A stretch of DNA of 64,000 bases from Thermostichus lividus PCC 6715. Its GTDB lineage: Bacteria > Cyanobacteriota > Cyanobacteriia > Thermosynechococcales > Thermosynechococcaceae. The stretch's first letter is position 1; each line of letters begins with the position of its first letter. The translations under genes and the position numbers were made by a program. Below the pieces are notes generated by a model. It saw only the letters and a program-made list of their open reading frames with translations, had not been told where the DNA came from and did no database searches. The stretch is from assembly GCF_002754935.1 (NCBI RefSeq), contig NZ_CP018092.1, positions 1,612,001-1,676,000 of the forward strand, in the 5' to 3' direction. Below are positions 1 to 7,948 of this stretch, piece by piece.

Positions 1-2
1 CG

Positions 3-170
3 CACCGCGACGAGGAACCCACCTCCCCGAATTTGCAGCTCACCGTTCCACGGCTATCCTCTGGCCACATTCAGCTTCGACCGGTGTCACGGGGGTATCT
101 TTGGGCGAGCCAAGGGATCACGATCGCTGTGCTAGCAGGGCTAGTGTACGTCGTTATTTTGGGGGAGTAA
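3..170 (+). CDS. C-terminal end of an unidentified membrane protein (partial)
   Basis: The frame is open from the window edge and ends at TAA 168-170, giving about 55 residues. The last 20 or so residues form one hydrophobic segment (ITIAVLAGLVYVVIL) followed by a two-residue tail, so the protein is probably anchored by a C-terminal membrane helix. The upstream part is polar. Too little is present to name a family. It ends about 30 bases before the likely start of the next gene, which suggests co-transcription. Confidence 0.5.
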   Translation, partial: HRDEEPTSPNLQLTVPRLSSGHIQLRPVSRGYLWASQGITIAVLAGLVYVVILGE

Positions 171-199
171 CCTATCTGACAGGGCTACCTAACGATACC

Positions 200-1795
200 G
201 TGGCGCTGTTGCGAGGCTGGGAAGGGGCGATCGCCGCGGCATTGGTCATCTTTTTGGGCGTGCTCCTCTTTGGTTTTAGCAGTGCTCTTTGGTCTGTTGT
301 CCTGAGCTATGGGTATGGGCTGCGCCCCGTTAGTTTGAATGAATTAAGGGAGTACAGCCCTGATGCAGTGGCTCTCATGGACACTCTGCCATGGTCGTGG
401 TGGCAACCCCGCCCCCAACTGCGCTGCATCATCACCACTGCCCCCCTGATTTTTAGCTATGGTCGCTGGCAACGACGGGTTGTCGTGAGCGAGGGGTTAC
501 TGCGAACTGCCACCTCAGAGGAATTGGCGGCACTCTTGGCGGTGGAACTAGCACAACTGCGACAGGGGTTGAATACACTGATGGCACCTCTTGTCCTAGC
601 GCTGCAATGTCCCTACGCGGTGTACGACCGATTGAGTCGCTGGGGCGATCGCTGGGCACCGCCCTACGGTCAGGGTTGGGGGCGGCGATGGGGGGCAATA
701 ACCCTATACGCTTGTTGCGCACTGCTCAGTCAAGGGAGTTACCTTGTCTTTCGGGGGCTGGAAATGCTCTTGTTTTGGACAAATCAACTGCGGCAGTACT
801 ACAGCGATCGCCAAGGAGCGGCGATGGCGGGTAACCCCAACACCTTAGTGCTGGCATGGCTACGGTTGATGCACGCCACCGCCCAAACGGTGAGCACCCA
901 AGGCAGTATTGGCGGGGCTCTAGAATCGCTGCGGCTGCTGCTGCCCTTGAACCCAACCCAGGCCGCCCTCTGGGGTGACCAACCCCTCGACTGGGGGGCG
1001 ATCGCCCGCTGGGATGGGGATCACCCGCTCCGACACTGGTTCCGCTGTACCTCCTCCCATCGCCCGTTGGGGCTGCGGCTGCGAGCTTTGATGTCCTATA
1101 GCCGTCGCTGGCAGCTACCCTGCTTACTCTTGGTGTCGCCCCAACCCTTACCTCCCTTACAGCGCGGTTGGCTGCAGTTGACCCCCCTTTGGGGCGCGAT
1201 CGCCGGTGGTCTGCTAGCCCTACTTTTAAGTGGCATCGGCCATTTTGCCGTCCGGGTTGGGCGAGTGGGGGCAGCCCTTTGGTGGCTCACCGATTGGCAG
1301 ACCCTAGGCCTAGGGCTTAGCAGTATTGGTGTTGGGCTAGGGTTGTTCCTGCGCATCAATGCCTACTACCCTCCCTTGGGCGATCGCCCAGAACCCGCGA
1401 CCCTAGGGCAACTGCTGCACCGCTCCCTTGCTCTGCCCCTCGACAGCACGCCTGTTCGGCTAGAGGGTCGGCTGTGTGCTGTCACCGGTCTAAGAAATGG
1501 GTTGGGGCAGCACCTGTGGTTACAAACAGCCAATGGCCTTTGGCTACTGCGCTGCTATAAATCATGGGGCGCTGCTTGGCCAATTGTGCAGCCACAACTG
1601 TTAAAACAGCTTCAGAACCGCTCTGTTGTGGTTGAAGGTTGGTTTCGGCGGGGCACCATCCCCACCGTAGAAGTTGCCACATGGCAGTGCCCAGACCTCA
1701 AACAAACACAGCAGTGGGGGGCACCTTACTGGGCTGTAGGGGTTGCAACCCTATGGGTGCTTTACGGCCTCATCACCATCCTCGGCTGGTTGTGA
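200..1795 (+). CDS. M48-like integral membrane protein with a degenerate metalloprotease motif
   Basis: About 530 residues if translation starts at the GTG at 200; the frame is open further upstream, but earlier starts would overlap the preceding gene. The layout resembles cyanobacterial HtpX/M48-type membrane proteins: an N-terminal hydrophobic helix, a domain with RRVVVSEGLL followed by a helix, then further hydrophobic helices and a soluble C-terminal domain. Where M48 enzymes have HExxH this protein reads AALLAVELAQL, and where the third zinc ligand lies in an E-Y-x-A-D context it reads RQYYSDRQGAA. Both histidines and the ligand glutamate are therefore absent, so it is unlikely to be an active zinc protease. 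The family assignment is pattern recognition; a non-proteolytic role is inference. Confidence 0.6.
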   Translation: MALLRGWEGAIAAALVIFLGVLLFGFSSALWSVVLSYGYGLRPVSLNELREYSPDAVALMDTLPWSWWQPRPQLRCIITTAPLIFSYGRWQRRVVVSEGLLRTATSEELAALLAVELAQLRQGLNTLMAPLVLALQCPYAVYDRLSRWGDRWAPPYGQGWGRRWGAITLYACCALLSQGSYLVFRGLEMLLFWTNQLRQYYSDRQGAAMAGNPNTLVLAWLRLMHATAQTVSTQGSIGGALESLRLLLPLNPTQAALWGDQPLDWGAIARWDGDHPLRHWFRCTSSHRPLGLRLRALMSYSRRWQLPCLLLVSPQPLPPLQRGWLQLTPLWGAIAGGLLALLLSGIGHFAVRVGRVGAALWWLTDWQTLGLGLSSIGVGLGLFLRINAYYPPLGDRPEPATLGQLLHRSLALPLDSTPVRLEGRLCAVTGLRNGLGQHLWLQTANGLWLLRCYKSWGAAWPIVQPQLLKQLQNRSVVVEGWFRRGTIPTVEVATWQCPDLKQTQQWGAPYWAVGVATLWVLYGLITILGWL

Positions 1796-1796
1796 T

Positions 1797-2522
1797 ATGC
1801 ACATTTCCCAAGCTCAATTACGCCACCTCAAAAATTGTCCGCGCCAGTTTCAGTACCGCTACTTGAACCGCTTAGGGTTACCAGACAGCCTCAGCAGTGC
1901 TCAACACCTTGGCCGTGAGTTCCACCGCCTGATGCAGCAGCATTTCCACGGCTTAGATATTCACCCTCTTCTAGAGGCTCAACCGACTTTGCGGGAATGG
2001 TTTGAGCAGTTTCAGGCGGATCCGCCCCCTATGATTGCAGGCACCGCCTACACTGAACACCGCCGTAGTACTGCCCTAGAGGGCTTTACCCTTGTTGGTA
2101 TCTACGATCTGGTGATTTTTGGCACGGATCGTGCTCAAATCCTCGACTGGAAAACCTATCCCCAGCCGCCTCCCCAAAACACATTAGCACGCCATTGGCA
2201 AACCCGCCTCTACTGCTACCTGCTAGCAGCCACCACCGACTACTCCCCTGAGCAAATTTCCATGACCTACTGGTTTGCCCAAGGGGAAAGGGGGGCAACG
2301 GTCTATACGTTTCACTACACTCAAGCGCAACATCAACAGGTTGAAAACGATCTCACACAGCAGTTGCAGCAGCTTCAATACTGGCTCAACGACTATGCGC
2401 GTGGCCAAGACCTACCACAGGTCGGCCTAGAACTTAGTTCTAAGTACTGCTCCCCTTGCCCGTTTCGGGAACGCTGCCAGCGCACCCCGCCCCCCAAGAC
2501 AGTACCTTGGCACCCTTTTTAG
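1797..2522 (+). CDS. PD-(D/E)XK nuclease superfamily protein (RecB/Cas4-like)
   Basis: 241 residues from ATG 1797, which overlaps the end of the previous gene closely (TGA 1793-1795, then ATG). It begins with the SQ-L--LKNCPRQFQYRYL pattern typical of the AddB/RecB/Cas4-like nuclease domain. The catalytic core is visible as D in VGIYDLVIF and D-x-K in ILDWKTY. The C-terminus has CSPCPFRERC, which with the N-terminal cysteine forms the usual four-cysteine Fe-S site of this group. It likely acts on DNA ends in repair; the specific role is unknown. There is no cas gene nearby, so a CRISPR function is not supported. Confidence 0.8.
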   Translation: MHISQAQLRHLKNCPRQFQYRYLNRLGLPDSLSSAQHLGREFHRLMQQHFHGLDIHPLLEAQPTLREWFEQFQADPPPMIAGTAYTEHRRSTALEGFTLVGIYDLVIFGTDRAQILDWKTYPQPPPQNTLARHWQTRLYCYLLAATTDYSPEQISMTYWFAQGERGATVYTFHYTQAQHQQVENDLTQQLQQLQYWLNDYARGQDLPQVGLELSSKYCSPCPFRERCQRTPPPKTVPWHPF

Positions 2523-3154
2523 CCGTGCTCGAAGACGCGATCGTACCCCCCTAAATCCAGTTCCACAATGGCCGGTAGGCAGCTTAGGGCAGCCTCGACC
2601 AATGGCAGGCGTTCTTCCCGCACCAGTATCGACAGTAACTGTTGCCGCAGAGGAATGAGGTAGCGGACATCATTAGCGGCATAGCGCAGTTGATCGTCAC
2701 GCAGGGCGAGGGCATTCCCCCAGTCTGAACTTTGGGCAGATTTATCCAGTTCAACCCCCAGCATATCGAGGGCTAAATCCTTAAGGCCGTGCCGTGGTGA
2801 ATAGGTACGGGCAATTTTACTGGCAATTTTGGTGCAAAACACCGGCTGAACGCGGATCCCCAAATGGTAGCGCAGGGTTGCCAAATCAAACCGTGCGTAG
2901 TGAAAGATTTTGGTGATGCCAGAGTGCTCTAGGAGGTGTTGCAGATGGGGAGCAGCCGTTTGCCCCCGGCCAATTTTGACCACTGCCACCTGACCGGCAG
3001 GATTACAGATCTGCACCAAACAGAGGCGATCGCGGGCAATATTTAAGCCCATTGTTTCCGTATCCACCCCCAACTGCTCAGCATCGAGAAACTGAGCCAG
3101 CGCGGTTTCACTTAAATCATTGTCAAAACACTCTAGGGGAAAATCTAAATCCAT
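2519..3154 (-). CDS. Ribonuclease D-like 3'-5' exonuclease
   Basis: 211 residues; DEDDy exonuclease domain only. Motif I is seen in GVDTETMGL, motif II in FHYARFDLATL, and motif III in YAANDVRYL, with the DEDDy tyrosine. Full-length RNase D carries one or more HRDC domains after the exonuclease domain; they are missing here, as in many short cyanobacterial homologues. The expected activity is trimming of RNA 3' ends (tRNA precursors or other structured RNAs). Its stop codon overlaps that of the convergent nuclease gene by a few bases, so the two mRNAs share complementary 3' ends. Confidence 0.85.
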   Translation of the reverse strand: MDLDFPLECFDNDLSETALAQFLDAEQLGVDTETMGLNIARDRLCLVQICNPAGQVAVVKIGRGQTAAPHLQHLLEHSGITKIFHYARFDLATLRYHLGIRVQPVFCTKIASKIARTYSPRHGLKDLALDMLGVELDKSAQSSDWGNALALRDDQLRYAANDVRYLIPLRQQLLSILVREERLPLVEAALSCLPAIVELDLGGYDRVFEHG

Positions 3155-3206
3155 GGCTTGCTACTCAAGTTTAAGAGGGCTGTAGGTTGGGCAGAGAGTC
3201 TAGCCG

Positions 3207-3542
3207 TTAGCTGGGATGGGTGTCTGCGGATGGCTCTTTGCTGATGGCTATCCGCTCTAACTGCCAAAGAATTTGATTACTTTCGCGCCGTACTCGCGAA
3301 ACTTGCCAGTTCCGCCATACCCACTCTTCGCCACGGCTGGTGACCGCACTGGCATGGACATCCATTAGCTCGGCTAACTCGCCGCTGGTAATGAGATAGC
3401 TTCCTGCTGCTAATTCATCGGCAATGCGCAGCGTAGCAATGAGTTCTTCAAGGCGGCTCCGCCGCTCTGACCACTGCAGCGATCGCCCCCCTAGCGAATC
3501 ATTGTCATTATCGGCGGACAGACCTAAAGAGGGTTCTACCAT
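3207..3542 (-). CDS. Conserved hypothetical protein, possible DNA-binding helix-turn-helix
   Basis: About 111 residues from ATG 3542, chosen because GAGAAG lies a few bases upstream; a GTG two codons earlier is also possible. The middle, ELAAGSYLITSGELAELMDVHASAVTSRGEEWVWRNWQVSRVRR, looks like a small helix-turn-helix-type module, and the Trp-rich segment is typical of a cyanobacterial protein of unknown function. It is divergent to the aldolase gene (start at 3728), so the 185 bases between them hold both promoters. Function unknown; a regulatory role is only a suggestion. Confidence 0.6.
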   Translation of the reverse strand: MVEPSLGLSADNDNDSLGGRSLQWSERRSRLEELIATLRIADELAAGSYLITSGELAELMDVHASAVTSRGEEWVWRNWQVSRVRRESNQILWQLERIAISKEPSADTHPS

Positions 3543-3727
3543 GGACACTTCTCACAAGGCGTTGCTTCCAAATCTTAATGATCTTAATGGTAAATGGCGC
3601 ACTGCCAAAGACGGTGTCCCAAATGGCCGATCGCCCCTAGGTAACATAAACGGGCAAATTAGCCTAAGATTATCGGTAAGGTTTAACGAAGTGATACACC
3701 CGCTCTATTTTAGGAGGACATAACCCT

Positions 3728-4806
3728 ATGGCACTCGTACCCATGCGCTTGCTGCTGGATCACGCAGCCGAAAATGGTTACGGCATCCCCGCCTTCAACG
3801 TCAATAACATGGAGCAAATCCAAGCGATCATGCAGGCGGCTCACGAAACCGACAGCCCAGTCATTCTGCAAGCGTCGCGGGGTGCCCGTAAATATGCTGG
3901 GGAAAACTTCCTGCGCCATCTGATTCTGGCGGCGGTGGAGACCTATCCCCATATTCCGATTGTGATGCACCAAGACCATGGGAACGAGCCTGCCACCTGC
4001 TACTCTGCCATTCGCAATGGCTTCACCAGCGTGATGATGGATGGCTCCCTCGAAGCGGATGCCAAAACCCCCGCTAGCTATGAGTACAACGTGGCAGTGA
4101 CCAGCGAAGTGGTGAAGGTGGCTCACTCCATTGGTGTGTCGGTGGAAGGGGAACTCGGCTGTCTTGGCTCGCTGGAAACAGGTCAAGGGGAAGCGGAAGA
4201 TGGCCATGGCTTTGAAGGCACCCTTGATCACTCGATGCTGCTCACCGATCCAGATCAAGCGGTGGACTTTGTAGAGCGCACTCAAGTGGATGCCTTAGCG
4301 GTGGCGATCGGCACCAGCCATGGGGCTTACAAATTTACTCGCAAACCCACGGGTGAAATTTTGGCCATCAGCCGCGTTGAAGAAATTCACCGCCGCTTGC
4401 CCAACACCCACCTAGTGATGCACGGCTCTAGCTCCGTCCCGAAGACTTGATCGCTCTAATCAATCAATACGGTGGGGCTATTCCGGAAACCTATGGGGTG
4501 CCGGTGGAGGAAATCCAAAAAGGGATTAAGAGTGGTGTTCGCAAAGTTAACATCGACACTGATAACCGCCTAGCCATTACTGCGGCTGTGCGCGAAGCCC
4601 TTGCGCTTGCTCCCAAGGAATTTGACCCCCGTCACTTCCTCAAACCCTCGATCAAGTACATGCAAAAAGTATGCGCCGATCGCTATCAACAGTTTGGCAC
4701 CGCTGGTAATGCCAGCAAGATCAAGCAACTCAGCCTTGAAGACTACGCTGCCAAGTATGCCAAAGGCGAACTTGCCCAAGTGGTTCAGAAAGCTGTCGGG
4801 GTCTAG
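3728..4806 (+). pseudogene. fbaA: Class II fructose-bisphosphate aldolase, frameshifted (fbaA-type)
   Basis: Two overlapping frames together encode a full class II (zinc) aldolase, which interconverts fructose-1,6-bisphosphate with DHAP and glyceraldehyde-3-phosphate, and makes sedoheptulose-1,7-bisphosphate in the Calvin cycle. Visible marks are [12 protein letters not shown] near the start, the zinc-binding [24 protein letters not shown], and VRKVNIDTDNRLA in the second frame. The break is at about 4441: the DNA reads CCG-AAG-ACT-TGA, while insertion of one G gives [10 protein letters not shown] and continues to the stop at 4806. The restored length is 359 residues, normal for the family. 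TAGGAGGA lies just upstream of the start. A sequencing error is as likely as a real mutation, since this enzyme is normally indispensable in cyanobacteria. Confidence 0.9.
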
Positions 4807-4833
4807 GAAGTCCTGAGACCTGATAGCGTGTAT

Positions 4834-4858
4834 AGGGGTGGCTGCGGTCACCCCTTTT
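4834..4858 (+). terminator. Rho-independent terminator after the aldolase gene
   Basis: GGGGTG (4835-4840) pairs with CACCCC (4849-4854) around a loop GCTGCGGT, followed by TTTT. It lies 28 bases after the aldolase stop and before the sulfotransferase, so the two are probably separate transcripts. Confidence 0.7.
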
Positions 4859-4916
4859 GCGTCTCTTCCTCAGCTTTCTAATAGGTTGCAGCGCCCAGTT
4901 ACACCGAACAGTTGTT

Positions 4917-5777
4917 ATGCATCAAACAATTCAAAGAACCCTTGCTGGCGTGGCCCGGGCAATCGTGCCTGACCTTGTTCACCAGTATCAAAAAAACACG
5001 TGGGCACAGCGCAGCTTACCCCACTTTATTATTCTTGGGGCGCAAAAGGCGGGCACAACCAGCTTGCACGATTATTTAAGCCAACATCCCCAGTTAGTTC
5101 CTTCTCTAAAAAAAGAAGTTCATTTTTTTGATGGCGGCACTCATCCTAGCATTGATACCTTTGAGAAGGGATTGCCTTGGTACCGTGCCCATTTTCCCCT
5201 CGAGAGGGACTTACAGGACGGCAAGCAGACCTTTGAGTCATCGCCGTTGTATCTTTTTCACCCTCGTGTGCCGCAGCGTATTGCCGAGGTTTTGCCCAAC
5301 GTAAAGATGATTGTACTGTTGCGCAACCCCAGCAAGCGGGCAATTTCCCACTACTTTCATGAAAAGCGCAAAGGGCGGGAGCCGCTAGGAATGTACGAGG
5401 CGTTTACTAGTGAAGAACGTCGCTTGGCACCCTTGATAGAAAATGCTAACTATAACAGCCATGGGTTTATTCACCACTCCTACAAGTGTCGCGGCCTCTA
5501 CCAACAGCAACTCGAGCGGTATTTTCAGCTGTTTACCAAGGAGCAATTGCTGATTTTGAGCAGTGAACACTTCTTCAGTGCCACAGCAGCTTGCCTGAGA
5601 ACAGTGTTTGAGTTTATTGGGGTTGATCCAGAGTATCAGGTGACTAACTTGCAGCCCAAAAATGTCGCGAACAATCGGACAGTGGTTCCACCGCTGGTTG
5701 ATGACTACTTAGACGAGTTTTTTAAGCCCCATAATGAGAGACTCTACCAACTGCTAGGGCAGGATTTTGGCTGGTAG
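4917..5777 (+). CDS. Sulfotransferase family protein (PAPS-dependent)
   Basis: About 286 residues from ATG 4917; the frame is open to a TTG at 4857, but that codon falls in the preceding terminator. The 5'-phosphosulfate binding loop is seen as ILGAQKAGTTSLHDYL, and the 3'-phosphate binding segment as MIVLLRNPSKRAISHY. The family moves sulfate from PAPS to sugars, lipids or proteins; in cyanobacteria such enzymes often modify surface polysaccharide or lipids, which is inference here. No signal peptide is evident. It stands alone between the aldolase and a small exported protein on the opposite strand. Confidence 0.85.
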   Translation: MHQTIQRTLAGVARAIVPDLVHQYQKNTWAQRSLPHFIILGAQKAGTTSLHDYLSQHPQLVPSLKKEVHFFDGGTHPSIDTFEKGLPWYRAHFPLERDLQDGKQTFESSPLYLFHPRVPQRIAEVLPNVKMIVLLRNPSKRAISHYFHEKRKGREPLGMYEAFTSEERRLAPLIENANYNSHGFIHHSYKCRGLYQQQLERYFQLFTKEQLLILSSEHFFSATAACLRTVFEFIGVDPEYQVTNLQPKNVANNRTVVPPLVDDYLDEFFKPHNERLYQLLGQDFGW

Positions 5778-5783
5778 ATGCAA

Positions 5784-6095
5784 TTAGGGTTGCTGTTGCC
5801 GCAGGAGGAGCTGCTGGGCTTGACTCGGAGTCAGCAATTGGCCATCCACCTCAATTTGTAGAACGCTATTGGCGGGATTTTCTAATTGCTCGGGTGTTAG
5901 CGCAGAGCTGGCATCCACACGATCGCGCTGGTCGTAGCGCCACTCGTTCTCTAGCATTCGATTCATTTGGGAGGATTCAAATCCCGTTGTCGGGGAGATA
6001 GGGTTAAATACTGGTGGTAAGGGGGCAGCAACGCTAGCCACTGGCCATAGCAGTATGCTTAGGCTAGCTATTAAGTAACGATTCATGGGTATCAT
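5784..6095 (-). CDS. Small exported protein of unknown function
   Basis: 103 residues beginning MIPMNRYLIASLSILL and continuing with VASVAAPLPP, a clear Sec signal peptide with a likely cleavage after A-x-A near residue 24. The mature part is about 80 residues, polar and Gln-rich at the end (QAQQLLLRQQQP), with no cysteines. GGAGA sits about 9 bases before ATG 6095; a second ATG three codons in would also keep the signal. No family recognised. Confidence 0.6.
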   Translation of the reverse strand: MIPMNRYLIASLSILLWPVASVAAPLPPVFNPISPTTGFESSQMNRMLENEWRYDQRDRVDASSALTPEQLENPANSVLQIEVDGQLLTPSQAQQLLLRQQQP

Positions 6096-6362
6096 GAGTT
6101 TTGTCTCCGTGATGGCGATCGCTCAAGTGGCAACTTAACTTAAAAAGATTTCCTATGCTCGTGAGATAGGCGCTGGCTATCTATCTCTAATTTTATCTGC
6201 ATGTGGGGGTTCGGGGGAGCGATAAAACCCCGGCGGGGATACATGGACTCCCCCGCACGAGTCGAGGGGAGTTAATCTCCCTGAGACAAGCAATCAACTT
6301 GTGGTACAACTATCCCAGGTTTTGGTAGATAAAATGCTCGTCTGCGACGCCAATCCTCAGCA
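6096..6362. other. Intergenic sequence with possible transposon left-end hairpins
   Basis: No gene is visible. Two GC-rich short palindromes occur around 6215-6290 (ACCCCGGCGGGGAT; CTCCC...GGGGAG), of the kind found at the subterminal ends of IS200/IS605 elements. They may belong to the same dead element as the tnpB relic just downstream. This is a suggestion only. Confidence 0.3.
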
Positions 6363-6611
6363 CTCGTTCTCATTTGTGTCAGTGTGTGTCAGTGCAGAAC
6401 TGTGCTGGACAGAGACCCCAACGCAGCTATCAACATTGTGGAGCTAGGTTGACGGACTGTGGGGCACACAGGCTCTTACGCTGGTGGAGACGAGGCCGCT
6501 ACTCATCTTCTGGAAACAGAGGTTGAGCACGTCACCTCGTTGACGCAGAAACCTTCATCGGCGACGATGGAATCCTCTTCCTGAGCACAGCGAAGGAAGG
6601 GGAGGATGTCA
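6363..6611 (+). pseudogene. IS200/IS605 tnpB C-terminal relic with right end
   Basis: A frame ending at TGA 6450-6452 reads CRTVLDRDPNAAINIVELG, the last catalytic Asp region of TnpB with its NAAINI motif. The same frame then continues past the TGA (RTVGHTGSYAGGDEAATHLL) to a second stop at 6582-6584, so the TGA is a nonsense change inside the old gene. The stretch ends with GGGGAGGATGTCA (6599-6611), like the end of another relic near 44.57 kb. The N-terminal three quarters of the transposon gene are gone. Confidence 0.75.
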
Positions 6612-6708
6612 ACTCTGGAGCAGTTGGATGCGTTGGGGGAAGCACTCCTCGAGTTTCAAGACTTTAACGATCTCGAAATCTGGCCAGACTCCCAGCCCAA
6701 CGGTTAGT

Positions 6709-7832
6709 CTAGTGTTGATTTGCGTGGTGCAGCATGCCAATACCGATCGCCGTCACAACCGTCTTGGGAAGCCAACTGGCAACAATGGGGCTGACAGCTC
6801 CCCCTTCGCCAAACGCTGTAAAAATGAAGCTCACTACGTAGTAACCAAAAATAATCGCTACACTAAGGCCAAAGGCACGTCCCTGACCTTGGCGAGGTGA
6901 GCTAATGCCTAAAACTGCGCCGATCAGGGCGAAACCAACACAAACAAAGGGCAAAGACAGCTTTTCTTGCAACTGCACCTGCCATTGTCGCAGCCGTTTC
7001 ATATCCCCACTTTCGGCCAAGATCTGGCTGTGGTGGTACATTTCGCGACTGGTCATGAATTCAGGATCGCGGGTTTCTTGGGCTAAATCAAGGGGGGTGC
7101 GTGGATAGGCAAAATATCGCTCCCCAAAGGGTTCAACGGCTTCATAGTCTTGGGCGGGGTTGAGGCGATAAAGTGCGCCACGGCGAAATATCCAAACAGC
7201 GCCTTGCCACTCTGCTGCTTCTGCTCTAAGGATTTCTCGCAACTCGCCATCCTGAAAATTTAGTACTGTGACCTCTCCCATCACGCGGCCATCAAACGTA
7301 TGGGCAAAGAACAACTGCTGAAGCTGACCATGGGCAAAGCGACGGTAGAAAATATTTTTGGGATGGTAGGTTGGCACGGGTTGGCCAATGGCCGTGCGCA
7401 GGGTTTCAATGGCGCGGTAGGCAAGGGGGGAGCCACAAGCTCATTGAGGCCAAAGGTTAGGATCAAGGCAAGGAAGCCCGCCATGAGGGCAGGGCAGACC
7501 AAGCGCACTGGGCTAACCCCGCAACTTGTGCAGGCAATGACTTCGCTGCGGCGGGAAAGTTGGCTATAGGCTAACAGTGCCCCAAATAGCACGGCCATAG
7601 GAATACCTAGGACGGCAAAGGTCGGCAGACGTAGGAAAAAAACTTGCACGGCACTAAAAATGCCGAGATTATTTTCGACCATGTTCCGAATGAGGTAGAA
7701 CACAGTACCAATCACGGCGGCGATCGCCGTAAAAATGCCAAACCCAACCACAAAGGGTTGGATCATCTGCCGGAGAATGTAGCGATCCAGTAAGGACAGG
7801 TAAGGCACCGAAATAGCAGTGGGTAGGCGCAT
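6709..7832 (-). pseudogene. LptF/LptG-type permease (YjgP/YjgQ family), frameshifted
   Basis: The first part (from ATG 7832) reads SLLDRYILRQMIQPFVVGF and continues with membrane helices; the second part continues with a periplasmic domain and three C-terminal helices (SLPFVCVGFALIGAVLGISS). This is the LptF/LptG family, whose members form the membrane part of the lipopolysaccharide export ABC complex LptB2FG. The frame breaks at a C6 run on the coding strand (G6 at 7425-7430). Adding one C restores NELVAPPLAYRAIETL and gives about 374 residues, normal for the family. Cyanobacteria often have a single such permease. The DUF3769 protein at 31-33 kb would act in the same export route. Confidence 0.85.
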
Positions 7833-7948
7833 GGGAGAAAAAAACCTGATTTCACCTTATCAAGTTTTGGCTTGCCATCAGCCTCGGAAGGATGTCACCC
7901 TAGATAGAGATGTGGACACAAGGTCAGTTTGGGAATTACAGGCTCAGC

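Noticed and set aside
1797-2522. Cas4 of a CRISPR system
   Set aside because: The RecB-like domain and cysteines fit, but there are no repeats or other cas genes in the window; stand-alone nucleases of this type are common in cyanobacteria.
3710-4285. A 191-codon minus-strand frame within the aldolase gene
   Set aside because: Histidine-rich antisense of a conserved enzyme; no start signal.
6200-6300. GC-rich hairpins as a possible riboswitch
   Set aside because: No known aptamer core is visible and the nearest downstream frame is a dead tnpB; a transposon end is the simpler reading.
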